Assembly: GCF_000739375.1 (NCBI RefSeq)
Contig: NZ_CP006704.1
Span: forward strand, 5,456,001 to 5,520,000
Source: Comamonas testosteroni TK102
GTDB taxonomy: Bacteria > Pseudomonadota > Gammaproteobacteria > Burkholderiales > Burkholderiaceae_C
DNA length: 64,000 nucleotides
Reading direction: 5' to 3'
Numbering within the stretch: the stretch's first letter is position 1; every line of letters starts with the position of its first letter. The notes under the pieces are model-generated. The model had not been told where the DNA came from and searched no databases. It worked only from the letters and a program-made list of their open reading frames with translations. Positions 33,364 through 42,738 of this stretch are shown one piece after another. The translations under genes and the position numbers were made by a program.

Positions 33364-34398
33364 ATGGTCACTTTTGTGCGCGCGGCATCTCTGACGAATT
33401 TCTCGGAACTATTCAGCGAACTGGGAGGAGACCCTGATGCGGCATTGCGTCGTGCCGGCCTGCGCCCAGCCGTGGTGCGCGAGCAGGATCAGCTGATCGA
33501 TGCATTGACGGCCGGACGCCTGCTGGAAGAAGCTGCAAGCATCACGGGTTGCGAAAACTTCGGGCTGCGCATGGCGCAATCACGGCAGGTTTCAAACTTC
33601 GGTGTCGTCAGCCTTTTGTTGCTGCACCAGCCCACCTTGCGCAAGGTGCTGAGCACGCTGATCGAGCATGTGCACATGCTCAATGAGTCGCTGGTGATTC
33701 ATATGGACGACGCCAATGGCGTCGTGGTGCTGCGCGAAGAGTTCACCCTGCCGGATGCATTGCCGCAATCCATGGAGCTGGCAATCGGCGTGCTGTTTCG
33801 CACCTGCAACCTGCTGCTGCATGCGCAATGGCGCCCGCTGCGGGTCTGCTTCAGCCACCCCGCGCCCTGCGACACCGGCCTGCACAGGCAGATGTTTCGT
33901 TGCCGCGTCGAATTTGATGCGGACTTCAACGGCATTGTGTTTCGCACCGAGGACCTGGATGCACCCAACCCCTTGGCCGACCCGGTTCTGGTGCGCTATG
34001 CCAAGACCATGGTGGGCACCACGCAGCAGGGCCGTCAGGCCTCCGTCGGCCAGCAGGTGCGCAAGGCCATCTATCTGATGCTGCCCTCGGGCAATGCCAC
34101 CTGCATCTGCGTGGCCCAGGGTCTGGGGCGCAGCGTACGGACCCTGCAGCGCGAGCTGGACGGTGAAGGCCTGAGCTTTACCGGGCTGCTGCAGGAGGTT
34201 CGCTCAGATCTTGCCCGGCGCTATGTGCGCAACCCGGACTACCCTGTAGGCCAGATCGCCACCATGCTGGGCTACAACAGCCACAGCGCCTTCACACGCT
34301 GGTTCGGCACGCTCTTTGGCTGCCCGCCCGAGGTCTGGCGTGAAAGAAATCCTCCACCCAGCCCGCAACGGCGGGCCCAAGCCTTCAGCCGCGCGTAG
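33364..34398 (+). CDS. AraC-family transcriptional regulator
   Basis: A 344-residue regulator. The N-terminal ~190 residues form an AraC-type ligand-binding (Arabinose_bd, PF12625-like) domain. The C-terminal ~100 residues hold two helix-turn-helix motifs (ATCICVAQGLGRSVRTLQREL, then YPVGQIATMLGYNSHSAFTR). The start at 33364 is preceded by GGAGCAGTC; an earlier in-frame start would add an atypical Cys-rich stretch. It is divergent from the TauD-BKACE-Bug-QOR operon and is its likely activator. Its last 14 bases overlap the end of the convergent M20 gene. Confidence 0.93.
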   Translation: MVTFVRAASLTNFSELFSELGGDPDAALRRAGLRPAVVREQDQLIDALTAGRLLEEAASITGCENFGLRMAQSRQVSNFGVVSLLLLHQPTLRKVLSTLIEHVHMLNESLVIHMDDANGVVVLREEFTLPDALPQSMELAIGVLFRTCNLLLHAQWRPLRVCFSHPAPCDTGLHRQMFRCRVEFDADFNGIVFRTEDLDAPNPLADPVLVRYAKTMVGTTQQGRQASVGQQVRKAIYLMLPSGNATCICVAQGLGRSVRTLQRELDGEGLSFTGLLQEVRSDLARRYVRNPDYPVGQIATMLGYNSHSAFTRWFGTLFGCPPEVWRERNPPPSPQRRAQAFSRA

Positions 34399-35596
34399 GC
34401 TGGTCCAGCCAGCGCTGGGCCAGCTTGACCCAGAAAGTCGCGCCCAGCGGAATCAGCGCATCGTTGAAGTCGTAGCTGGGGTTGTGCAAGGTGCAGGGAC
34501 CGCCGCCATGGCCCAGGGCGCGGTGATCACCATCGCCGTTGGCGATAAAGCAGTAGGCACCGGGCCTTTCCAGCAGCATGAAGGCAAAGTCCTCGGCACC
34601 CATGGAGGGCTCTTGCGGCACCACGCCGGCATCGCCCAGAATCTCGCGCATCACGGCCTGCGCAAACTCGGCCTCGGGGGCCGTGTTGATGGTGGGCGGG
34701 TAGTTGCGCACGAACTCGAACGTGCATTGCGTGCCATGCGCGGCACAGACGGCCTCGCTGATCTGCTGCATGCGCTGCTCGATCAGGTCCAGCACCTCCA
34801 GGGTGAAGGTACGCACCGTGCCCTGCAGCTCCACGCTGTCCGGCACGACGTTGGTAGCCTCGCCGGCATGGATCATGGTGACCGACACCACGCCCGCCTC
34901 AATGGGCTTGACGTTACGGCTGACGATGGTCTGGAAAGCCATGATGAGCTGGGCCGCCACGGGTACCGGGTCCACCACCATATGCGGCATGGCCGCGTGG
35001 CCGCCCTTGCCGCGTACCACGATCTTGAATTCGTTGCTGGATGCCATGGCGGGCCCGGCCCCCACGGCCATGGTGCCGGCCTTCATGCCCGGCCAGTTGT
35101 GCATGCCAAACACCGCCTGCATGGGGAACTGCTCGAACAGTCCGTCGTTGACCATCTCGCGAGCGCCGCCACCGCCCTCCTCGGCGGGCTGGAAGATGGT
35201 GTAGACCGTGCCCTCGAAGCTGTCGCGATGTGCGGCCAGATATTGCGCCGCCGCCAGCAGCATGGCCGTGTGGCCGTCGTGACCGCAGGCATGCATCTTG
35301 CCCGCATGGCGGCTGGCATGGTCAAAGGTGTTGAACTCCTGCATGGGCAGGGCATCCATATCGGCACGCAGGCCGATGGCACGGCCGCTGCTGCCGCCGT
35401 CGCGGCCATGGATGATGCCCACCACCCCGGTCTTGCCCAGACCGCGATGGATCGCTATGCCCCATTGCTCCAGCTTCGCCGCGACCAGGTCCGAGGTCCG
35501 TATTTCCTCAAAACACAGCTCCGGGTGGGCGTGGATATCGCGACGCAGCGCGGCAATGTCAGGGGCGCTTGCTTGAAGTTCGGGCAGCAGGGCCAT
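34385..35596 (-). CDS. M20-family amidohydrolase (hippurate hydrolase-like)
   Basis: A 403-residue zinc metalloamidase of the M20D group, which cleaves N-acyl amino acids such as hippurate or indole-acetyl conjugates. Metal-binding motifs are visible: MHACGHDGHTAML near 100, PAEEGGGGAREMV near 140, MHNWPGMKAGTMAV near 165, and a late PSMGAEDFAFMLLERPG. The start at 35596 is set by AAGGAGAGAGCGC. It lies 84 bases after the Liv-type binding-protein gene on the same strand, so the bound compound may be its substrate. Its 3' end overlaps the convergent AraC gene. Confidence 0.92.
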   Translation of the reverse strand: MALLPELQASAPDIAALRRDIHAHPELCFEEIRTSDLVAAKLEQWGIAIHRGLGKTGVVGIIHGRDGGSSGRAIGLRADMDALPMQEFNTFDHASRHAGKMHACGHDGHTAMLLAAAQYLAAHRDSFEGTVYTIFQPAEEGGGGAREMVNDGLFEQFPMQAVFGMHNWPGMKAGTMAVGAGPAMASSNEFKIVVRGKGGHAAMPHMVVDPVPVAAQLIMAFQTIVSRNVKPIEAGVVSVTMIHAGEATNVVPDSVELQGTVRTFTLEVLDLIEQRMQQISEAVCAAHGTQCTFEFVRNYPPTINTAPEAEFAQAVMREILGDAGVVPQEPSMGAEDFAFMLLERPGAYCFIANGDGDHRALGHGGGPCTLHNPSYDFNDALIPLGATFWVKLAQRWLDQPTRG

Positions 35597-35680
35597 GCGC
35601 TCTCTCCTTGGGGTCATCAATGGCAAAGATGCCATGATGGCCCAAAGCGAGAGAGCTTGCGCCCTGCACGCCTCAAAGCC

Positions 35681-36841
35681 TCACACGCGGACCTTGCCGT
35701 CGCCTGTGAGCATGGACAGCTCGACAAAACGCGGCTTGCCGGCCTGTGGGCGGAAGGCGATCGGGAAACCCGCCACCTGCTGGCCATTCATGGCCTCCAG
35801 CGCCGCCACCAGGCCATCGCGCTGCAGCCGGCCAGCGGCAGCAGCGGATTTCAGCGCCTCGCCCACGACACGGGCGGCCAGATAGCCCTCCATGCTCGAG
35901 TAATCGGGCTGCAGCGACGCACCGCTTTTCTGCAGGGCGGCCTGAAACTCGCGTGCCAGCGGATGCGAGGTCTTGAACGGCGATGGCACGACCTGGGTGA
36001 CCACCACCCCCTCGGCCTCCTTGCCCAGTGCCTGCGCCAGTGCCGAAGTACCCACGAAGGAGACGTTGTAGAACTGCCCGCCATAGCCAGCCTGGCGTGC
36101 TGCTCGCACAAAGGCGGCACTGGCTGCATAGGTGCCGACCTGCACGATCACGTCGGCCCCCAGCGGCACCAGGGTCTTGACGGCCTTGGCCACATCCCGG
36201 GAGTTGCGTTCCACCGTGGCGGCGCCAACGGGCTTGAGGCCGTGACTTTGCAGCGCCTGTGTCACTCCCTCAAGACCGGACTGACCATAGGCATCGTTCT
36301 GGTGAAACACCGCGATCTTCTGCAATCCCAGCGAGACCAGCTGCCTGACCATGAGAGCGGTTTCATCGGCATAGGAGGCACGCAGATTGAAGACCGCCTG
36401 GGCGAGCTTGGGTTCGCGCAGACCTGCCGCCCCCGTCAGCGGCGCAATCAGTGGCAGCCTGGCTTTCTGCAGCAAAGGCAGTGCCGCCATGCTGGTGGGC
36501 GTTCCCAGATAGCCGAACAAGGCCATCACATCGTCGGCAATGAATTTCTGGGTATTGGACACGCAGCGTTCGGGCTCGTAACCGTCGTCCAGCGTGCGCA
36601 GCTCCACCTGGCGACGGCCGATGCCGCCCTGGGCGTTGAGCTGATCGAAGTACAGCTTGGCGCCCTGCGCGAACTGCGTCCCCAGCTGTGCCGAGGGGCC
36701 GCTCAGCGCACAGGATTGCCCGAGCACGATGGGCCCGCCCGCATCCTGTGCATAACTGGCGCCGGTCAAGCCCCCGGCCGCCACAGCTGCTGCTGCATTC
36801 ATGAATTGACGACGGTTCCACTCCACTCGCTTGTCTTGCAT
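35681..36841 (-). CDS. Liv-type ABC substrate-binding protein (orphan)
   Basis: A 386-residue Peripla_BP_6 protein with a twin-arginine-like signal (NRRQFMNAAAAVAAGG, Arg10-Arg11). The mature region opens PIVLGQSCALSGPSAQLGTQ and contains TLDDGYEPERCVSNTQKFI. The start at 36841 is chosen for the signal peptide and the AGAGAGAGCA upstream. No cognate permease or ATPase is adjacent. It may use the Liv-type transporter elsewhere, and its pairing with an M20 amidohydrolase suggests an amide-type ligand. Confidence 0.88.
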   Translation of the reverse strand: MQDKRVEWNRRQFMNAAAAVAAGGLTGASYAQDAGGPIVLGQSCALSGPSAQLGTQFAQGAKLYFDQLNAQGGIGRRQVELRTLDDGYEPERCVSNTQKFIADDVMALFGYLGTPTSMAALPLLQKARLPLIAPLTGAAGLREPKLAQAVFNLRASYADETALMVRQLVSLGLQKIAVFHQNDAYGQSGLEGVTQALQSHGLKPVGAATVERNSRDVAKAVKTLVPLGADVIVQVGTYAASAAFVRAARQAGYGGQFYNVSFVGTSALAQALGKEAEGVVVTQVVPSPFKTSHPLAREFQAALQKSGASLQPDYSSMEGYLAARVVGEALKSAAAAGRLQRDGLVAALEAMNGQQVAGFPIAFRPQAGKPRFVELSMLTGDGKVRV

Positions 36842-36995
36842 TGCTCTCTCTCTACGGCTACTCATTGCTACGGGCTGGATCGGCCCGTTTCTGGGGTCTT
36901 GCACCTCAGGCTTTTTGGCATGGATGCGCGCCGCATAATAGGCCCACAAACCGGTCTTCAGCCGCAATTCGGTCCAGATTTTTCGAGCCCACGAC

Positions 36996-39059
36996 ATGCC
37001 TCATATCGTTCAAGTACGCGGCGCCTGCCCGCATGACTGTCCGGACACCTGCGCCCTGGTCACCACGGTGATCGACGGCACGGCCACCAAGGTCCAAGGC
37101 AATGCGGACCATGGACACACGGGCGGCGTGCTTTGTGCCAAGGTCAGCAAGTACACGGAGCGCACCTACCACACCGGGCGGGTGCTGCAGCCGCTCAAAC
37201 GCAGCGGCCCCAAGGGCAGCGGCCAGTTCACTCCCGTGAGCTGGGACGAAGCCCTGAGCGATATTGCCCAGCGCCTGCACGGGATTGCCCGGCGCGCGCC
37301 CGAAGCCATACTGCCCTACAGCTATGCCGGCACCATGGGTCTGGTGCAGGCAGAAAGCATGGACCGGCGCTTTTTCCACCAGCTTGGCTCCAGCCTGCTG
37401 GACCGCACCATCTGCGCCAGCGCCGGCAGCGAGGCACTTACCGCTACCTATGGCGGCAAACTGGGCATGCGCGTGGAGTTCTTTGCCGAAAGCCAGCTGA
37501 TCCTGATCTGGGGCAGCAACAGCATTGCCAGCAATCTGCATTTCTGGCGCTATGCGCAGGAAGCCAAGCGCCAGGGCGCCAAGCTGATCTGCATAGACCC
37601 GCGCAAGAGCGAAACCGCCGACAAATGCCACGAGCACCTGCAGCTTCTGCCCGGCACCGATGCGGCACTGGCATTGGCGCTGATGCACGAGCTGATCGTG
37701 CACGACTGGCTGGACCACGACTACATCGCGCAACACACCCTGGGCTGGGAGGCACTCAGGGCCAGAGCCTTGCAGTGGCCGCCCGAGCGCGCCGCCAGTG
37801 TCTGCGGCCTGAGCGTGGAACAGATTCAATCCTTGGCACGCGAATACGGCACGACCAGGCCTGCGGCCATTCGCCTCAATTACGGCATGCAGCGCGCGCG
37901 CGGCGGCGGCAATGCCGTACGTGCCGTCGCCTGCCTCCCGGCCCTTGTCGGCGCCTGGCGTCACCGCGCGGGAGGACTGCTGCTGTCCGCCTCTGGCGTC
38001 TCACCGTTCAACCGCACGGCGCTCCAGCTGCCACAGTTGCTGGGCGAGCGCCGCCCACGCACACTGAACATGAGCCAGATTGGCGATGTGCTCCTGCATG
38101 AGGGCGGCGCCGGCTTCGGCCCCAAGGTGGAAGCCGTCCTGGTCTACAACAGCAACCCCGTCGCCGTGGCGCCCGAGTCTGCCAAGGTGGCTGCGGGCTT
38201 TGCGCGCGAAGACCTGTTCACCGTGGTTCTCGAGCATTTCATGACCGACACCGCAGACCATGCCGACTATGTGCTGCCCGCCACCACGCAGCTAGAGCAT
38301 TGGGACATCCACGGCAGCTACGGTCATACCGACGTACTGCTGAATCGCCCGGCGATTGCCCCCCAGGGCCAGGCACGCAGCAATGCGCAGATCTTTCGCG
38401 ATCTGGCCATGCATATGGCCAGGCTGGACCCCGCTTTTGCGGCAGCATGTTTCTCGGAGTCCGACGAAGCTCTTTGCCGTGCAGCGGTTGCACATACTGC
38501 GATTGATTTCGAAGACCTTCTGCAGCAGGGCTTTGCCCATATTCCGCTGCCCGATGCGCCATTTGCCGAAGGTGGCTTTGCGACGGCTTCGGGCAAATGC
38601 GAATTCGACAACCCCGCCCTGGCGCGGTTGGGCGTCAACACCCTGCCCGACTATCTGCCCAACTACGAACCGCCCACGGCCGCCTACCCGCTGGCCATGA
38701 TCTCGCCGCCGGCACGCAACTTCCTCAACAGCAGCTTTGCCAATGTGGCCAGTCTGTCCCGTATGGAAGAGCGCCCGCTGCTGGAGATGCATCCCGATGA
38801 CGCGACTGAGCGCGGCATTGCCGACGGCGACCCGCTGCGTGTCTTCAACCGGCGCGGCGAGCATGTCTGCCATGCCGCCATCAACGGCCGTGCTCGCGCA
38901 GGCGTGGTGGTGGGCCTGGGCATCTGGTGGCGCAAGCAGGGAGCCAATGGCACGAACGTGAACGAGCTGACGCATCAGCAGCTCACCGACATAGGCCGGG
39001 CCCCCTGCTTCTACGACTGTGCAGTGCAGGTGGAAAAGTTCAAGGACTTGTCGCTGTAG
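36996..39059 (+). CDS. Molybdopterin oxidoreductase (DMSO reductase superfamily)
   Basis: A 687-residue enzyme with an N-terminal [4Fe-4S] site: Cys11, Cys15, Cys19 and Cys47 in GACPHDCPDTC and GGVLCAK. This is followed by the molybdopterin domains and a C-terminal MGD-binding domain (MSPPARNFLN-type segment, then GVVVGLGIWWRK). No Tat signal is present, so it is probably cytosolic. Cys138 in RTICASAGSEAL sits near the usual metal-ligand position, which is inference. No electron-transfer or membrane subunit gene is next to it, unlike formate dehydrogenase or nitrate reductase operons. The substrate is unknown. It is divergent from the Liv-type binding protein. Confidence 0.88.
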   Translation: MPHIVQVRGACPHDCPDTCALVTTVIDGTATKVQGNADHGHTGGVLCAKVSKYTERTYHTGRVLQPLKRSGPKGSGQFTPVSWDEALSDIAQRLHGIARRAPEAILPYSYAGTMGLVQAESMDRRFFHQLGSSLLDRTICASAGSEALTATYGGKLGMRVEFFAESQLILIWGSNSIASNLHFWRYAQEAKRQGAKLICIDPRKSETADKCHEHLQLLPGTDAALALALMHELIVHDWLDHDYIAQHTLGWEALRARALQWPPERAASVCGLSVEQIQSLAREYGTTRPAAIRLNYGMQRARGGGNAVRAVACLPALVGAWRHRAGGLLLSASGVSPFNRTALQLPQLLGERRPRTLNMSQIGDVLLHEGGAGFGPKVEAVLVYNSNPVAVAPESAKVAAGFAREDLFTVVLEHFMTDTADHADYVLPATTQLEHWDIHGSYGHTDVLLNRPAIAPQGQARSNAQIFRDLAMHMARLDPAFAAACFSESDEALCRAAVAHTAIDFEDLLQQGFAHIPLPDAPFAEGGFATASGKCEFDNPALARLGVNTLPDYLPNYEPPTAAYPLAMISPPARNFLNSSFANVASLSRMEERPLLEMHPDDATERGIADGDPLRVFNRRGEHVCHAAINGRARAGVVVGLGIWWRKQGANGTNVNELTHQQLTDIGRAPCFYDCAVQVEKFKDLSL

Positions 39060-39170
39060 AACGGCTGCATGGTGGTTGACCATGAGCAGGGCCCCGGCGC
39101 GAGGAACCATAATGCAGGCATTCAATGAATATGCGGCCGGGGTCTGAGCCTGTCAGAGCACACAGGTACA

Positions 39171-40814
39171 GTGCAGAGCCGCCCTGCTCTCGCGACATCA
39201 TCTGTGAAGAAATCTCTCCCCTGGCAACGCCGCCTCGCACCGACCCGACTTGACCTGCGCCGCCTGATTCTGGTCCTGACCATCTGCAGCGCGCTGATCC
39301 CGTTTCTCAATACCTTCTACGCCGGCTATCTGGTGCAGCGCCAGCAGCTGATAGACAACACGCTGGAAGGTCACCACGCCTACGCGACCAAGCTGGCCAA
39401 GAGCACGGATGACTTTCTGCAGTCCGCCCTGCAACAACTGGAATACAGCGCCAGTCTGATGGGGGCGCACATGGATGACATGGGCTATCTGGCCAAAGAG
39501 GCCACGCGTCTGCGCCTTCAGACCAAGAGCTTCAACTCCGTCACCATCATCGACCCCACGGGCTATGTGCTGGCGACATCGCCCGAAACCCTGCAGATCA
39601 AGGGCAAGACGCTGCAAAGTGCCGGGGTGACACAGACCTTGAGCACCCGCGGCCCGGTCATCAGCCAGCCCTATATGTCCACTGCCGGAAACTACATCGT
39701 ATTTGTCTCGCAGCCCATTTTCGGTCCTCAGGGCGAATTTCTGGGAGCGGTGGGCGGCAGCATCTACCTCAAGGAAGACAGCATTCTCGACACCCTGCTG
39801 GGCTCGCACTTCTACCAGGACGGCACCTATGTCTATGTGGTGGACAGAAACAAGCACATCATCTATCACCCCGACAACCACCGTGTGGGCGATCAGGTGA
39901 TCAACAACGATGTCATCAACGCGGTCATCCGCGGCGAGTCGGGCACGGCACCTGTCGTCAACAGCAAGGGCGTGGAAATGCTGGCCGGCTATGCCGTGAT
40001 CCACGCCTCGGGCTGGGGCATCGTGGCCCAGCGCCCCAAGGCTGCCACGCTGGCGCCGCTCAACAAGATGATGCGCTCCGTGCTCTACAAGACCCTGCCC
40101 ATCGCCCTGCTGATGCTGGTGGTCATCTGGTGGAGCGCACGCCGCATTTCCAGCCCGCTGCGCCAGCTGGCCAATGGCGCGCACGATATGGACAAGCCCG
40201 AAACCGCGCAGAACATTCAGGCCGTCAAGTCATGGTACTTCGAGTCTTATGAACTCAAGAAAGCCATGCTCAAGGGCCTGAACCTGCTGCAACGCAACAT
40301 CACCAAGCTGCGCGAAGACGTGAACACCGATCCGCTGACGGGTCTGGGCAACCGCCGCCATCTGGAAGCCGCCATCACCGCCTTCCAGACGCAGGCACTG
40401 CCGTTCTCGGTGATTGCCATCGACATCGATCACTTCAAGCGCATCAACGACGGCTTCGGCCACGATACGGGCGACGAGGTACTCAGGCAGCTCGCGCGCA
40501 CCATGCGCGAGGTCTCTCGTATCGACGACGTGCCCTGCCGTATGGGTGGCGAGGAGTTTCTGCTGCTGCTGCCCGGCACGGCGCCGGAGGCGGCCGCGCA
40601 TGCCGCCGAGCGACTGCGTCAGCTGGTCGAGAAGATGGAGATGCCACCGGTGGGCCACATCACCATTTCGCTGGGCGTGGCCCACTGGCCCGACAGCGCT
40701 CCCGATATCAAGGCCGTCTTCCAGCAGGCCGATGCCATGCTTTATGCAGCCAAGCGTGGCGGACGCAATCGCGTCATGGTCAGCGAAGCCAGCGTGCCTC
40801 CCGGCGAACTCTGA
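39171..40814 (+). CDS. Membrane-bound diguanylate cyclase with Cache sensor
   Basis: A 547-residue c-di-GMP synthase. A first membrane helix (residues ~30-55) is followed by a ~240-residue periplasmic dCache-type sensor, a second helix near 305-325 and a linker. The GGDEF domain has DPLTGLGNRRHLE near 385 and the active-site GGEEF at 459-463. The inhibitory I-site RxxD is intact (Arg450-Asp453), so product feedback is expected. The start at GTG 39171 is tentative; GTG 39204 is an alternative. It probably senses a small periplasmic ligand and sets biofilm or motility state. A strong terminator follows. Confidence 0.93.
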   Translation: MQSRPALATSSVKKSLPWQRRLAPTRLDLRRLILVLTICSALIPFLNTFYAGYLVQRQQLIDNTLEGHHAYATKLAKSTDDFLQSALQQLEYSASLMGAHMDDMGYLAKEATRLRLQTKSFNSVTIIDPTGYVLATSPETLQIKGKTLQSAGVTQTLSTRGPVISQPYMSTAGNYIVFVSQPIFGPQGEFLGAVGGSIYLKEDSILDTLLGSHFYQDGTYVYVVDRNKHIIYHPDNHRVGDQVINNDVINAVIRGESGTAPVVNSKGVEMLAGYAVIHASGWGIVAQRPKAATLAPLNKMMRSVLYKTLPIALLMLVVIWWSARRISSPLRQLANGAHDMDKPETAQNIQAVKSWYFESYELKKAMLKGLNLLQRNITKLREDVNTDPLTGLGNRRHLEAAITAFQTQALPFSVIAIDIDHFKRINDGFGHDTGDEVLRQLARTMREVSRIDDVPCRMGGEEFLLLLPGTAPEAAAHAAERLRQLVEKMEMPPVGHITISLGVAHWPDSAPDIKAVFQQADAMLYAAKRGGRNRVMVSEASVPPGEL

Positions 40815-40841
40815 GCCCGGCAGCACCGTAGCCCCCCCCTC

Positions 40842-40880
40842 AAAGGCGTATCCGCAATCACAGCGGATACGCCTTTTTTC
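40842..40880 (+). terminator. Rho-independent terminator
   Basis: GGCGTATCCGC (40845-40855) pairs with GCGGATACGCC (40863-40873) around a seven-base loop, followed by six Ts. It ends the diguanylate cyclase transcript. Confidence 0.92.
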
Positions 40881-41112
40881 CGCCTCATTGTGTGACTCCA
40901 TTGCACCAATTTGGCCATTGATGCTTCAAATTAGTGAGCATGCACCACAAGCGTCAAAAGGGCAGGATGCCAACCGCTCTGAATTACATAACAAGCCACT
41001 GATTTCATTGGAGTAATGCTTGGCGGCCCGTCCCTGGCATAGCTCTTGCTGAAAACCCTTGCCCCGCAACCCCGGATGGACAGCAGAATACACAACAACA
41101 AAGGAATTTCAG

Positions 41113-42708
41113 ATGCCAGAGCCAAGCAAGCATGTCAGCCGCAGACAACTGCTCTCGATGATCGGAAAGGTCGCGGGCGGCAGTGCCATGTACCAGGCCA
41201 TGAGTTCACTGGGTTATGCAGCCGAATCGCATTACAACGGTCCGGTCAAGCTCGGCAACGCCAGGCCGGGCGCATCGGTTCTGGTGCTGGGCGCTGGCCT
41301 GGCAGGCATGGTGGCCGCTCATGAGTTGCGCGCTGCGGGCTACAAGGTGCAGTTGCTTGAATACCAGAGCCGCGCCGGAGGCCGCTGCTGGACGCTGCGC
41401 GGCGGCGACGAGTTCAGCGAACTGGACGGCACGCGCCAGACAGTGGGCTTTGCCAAGGGCAACTATTTCAACCCCGGCCCCTGGCGCGTGCCCTACCACC
41501 ACCATGCGATGCTGGACTACTACAAGCGCTTCGGCATCAAGCTCGAAGCCTTCAACCAGGTCAACTACAACGCCTATCTGCACAACAGCAAGGCCCTGGC
41601 CGGCAAACCCCAGCGCTTTCGCCATGTGCAGACCGATGTCTATGGCCATGTAGCCGAGCTGCTCGCCAAGGCCACCAACCAGGGCGCACTGGACCAGAGC
41701 GTCAGCCAGGAAGACAAGGAGCGCCTGCTGGAGAGCCTGAAGGCCTGGGGCGTGCTGGACAAGGAGTACCGCTACCGCGCCAGCAACGCGGTCAGCGATT
41801 TCCGCGGCTACGACATCGACCCCGGCGGCGGCCTGATGGCGCTGGCCAAACCTTCGACGCCGATGGGCCTGCACGAACTGCTGGAATCCAATCTGTGGCG
41901 CCAGATGGGCGTGGGCAATATCTACGAGTTCCACAGCGCCATCTTCCAGCCCGAGGGCGGCATGGACATGCTGGCCCAGGCCATGGCGCGCGATCTGGGC
42001 TCGGCCATCCGCTACAACGCCAAGGTCACCAGGATCGCCCAGAACGACAAGGGCGTGACCGTCGACTATGTGGACACCCTCAAGCCCGGTGCCACGCTGC
42101 AGGCCCGTGCCGACTGGTGCGTTTGCACGATTCCGCTGTCCATCCTGAGCCAGATCGAGGTGCAGGCCGGCAGCGCCATGCAGAACGCGATTGCTGCCGT
42201 GCCCTATGGCAGCTCCATGAAGGTGGGCCTGGAGTTCAAGCGCCGCTTCTGGGAAGAGGACGAGCGCATCTATGGCGGCATCAGCTACACCGATCTGCCG
42301 ATCCAGCAGATCTCCTACCCCTCCACTGGCTATATGGGCCGCGGCCCCGCCGTGCTGCTGGGCGCCTATTCCTTCGAGAACTCCAACAGCTATCGCTTCT
42401 CCTCGCTCAAACCGGCCGAGCGCGTTCGCCTGGCGCTGGAGTACGGCGCGCAGATCCATCCGCAATACAAGCAGGAGTTCCTCAACGGCGTATCGGTCGC
42501 CTGGCATCGCATGCCCTGGATCAACGGCTGCTTCGGCAACTGGACCGACGCAATGCGCGAGCAGCACTACAAGGACCTGACCCAGGTCGACGGGCGCCTG
42601 GTGCTGGCGGGCGAGCATGTCTCGTACATCCCCGCCTGGCAGGAAGGTGCCGTGCTGTCCTCGCTGGATGCAATCCAGCGTCTGCACGCCAAGGCATCCA
42701 GCCTCTGA
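41113..42708 (+). CDS. Tat-exported flavin monoamine oxidase/dehydrogenase
   Basis: A 531-residue FAD-dependent amine oxidase. The N-terminus has a twin-arginine signal (SRRQLL at 9-14, then a hydrophobic Gly/Ala stretch to about residue 37), so the folded flavoprotein should be exported. The dinucleotide-binding loop VLGAGLAGMVAAHEL is near 58-72 and RAGGRCWTLRGGDEF near 92-106. The C-terminal FAD segment is LVLAGEHVSYIPAWQEGAV near 500. The start at 41113 has AAGGAATTTCAG. It is the first gene of a three-gene operon with cytochrome c and a RidA lipoprotein. The order suggests that electrons go to cytochrome c rather than O2, as in NicA2; the substrate is unknown. Confidence 0.92.
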   Translation: MPEPSKHVSRRQLLSMIGKVAGGSAMYQAMSSLGYAAESHYNGPVKLGNARPGASVLVLGAGLAGMVAAHELRAAGYKVQLLEYQSRAGGRCWTLRGGDEFSELDGTRQTVGFAKGNYFNPGPWRVPYHHHAMLDYYKRFGIKLEAFNQVNYNAYLHNSKALAGKPQRFRHVQTDVYGHVAELLAKATNQGALDQSVSQEDKERLLESLKAWGVLDKEYRYRASNAVSDFRGYDIDPGGGLMALAKPSTPMGLHELLESNLWRQMGVGNIYEFHSAIFQPEGGMDMLAQAMARDLGSAIRYNAKVTRIAQNDKGVTVDYVDTLKPGATLQARADWCVCTIPLSILSQIEVQAGSAMQNAIAAVPYGSSMKVGLEFKRRFWEEDERIYGGISYTDLPIQQISYPSTGYMGRGPAVLLGAYSFENSNSYRFSSLKPAERVRLALEYGAQIHPQYKQEFLNGVSVAWHRMPWINGCFGNWTDAMREQHYKDLTQVDGRLVLAGEHVSYIPAWQEGAVLSSLDAIQRLHAKASSL

Positions 42709-42738
42709 TCGTCCATGTCTGCCACAAGGAACTTCACC

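Noticed and set aside
34316-37036. A 906-residue open frame on the + strand
   Set aside because: It is antisense to the M20 and binding-protein genes, which have strong family motifs and ribosome-binding sites.
39068-39084. Short inverted repeat CATGGT/ACCATG after the molybdopterin gene
   Set aside because: Only six paired bases and no T-run, too weak to call a terminator.
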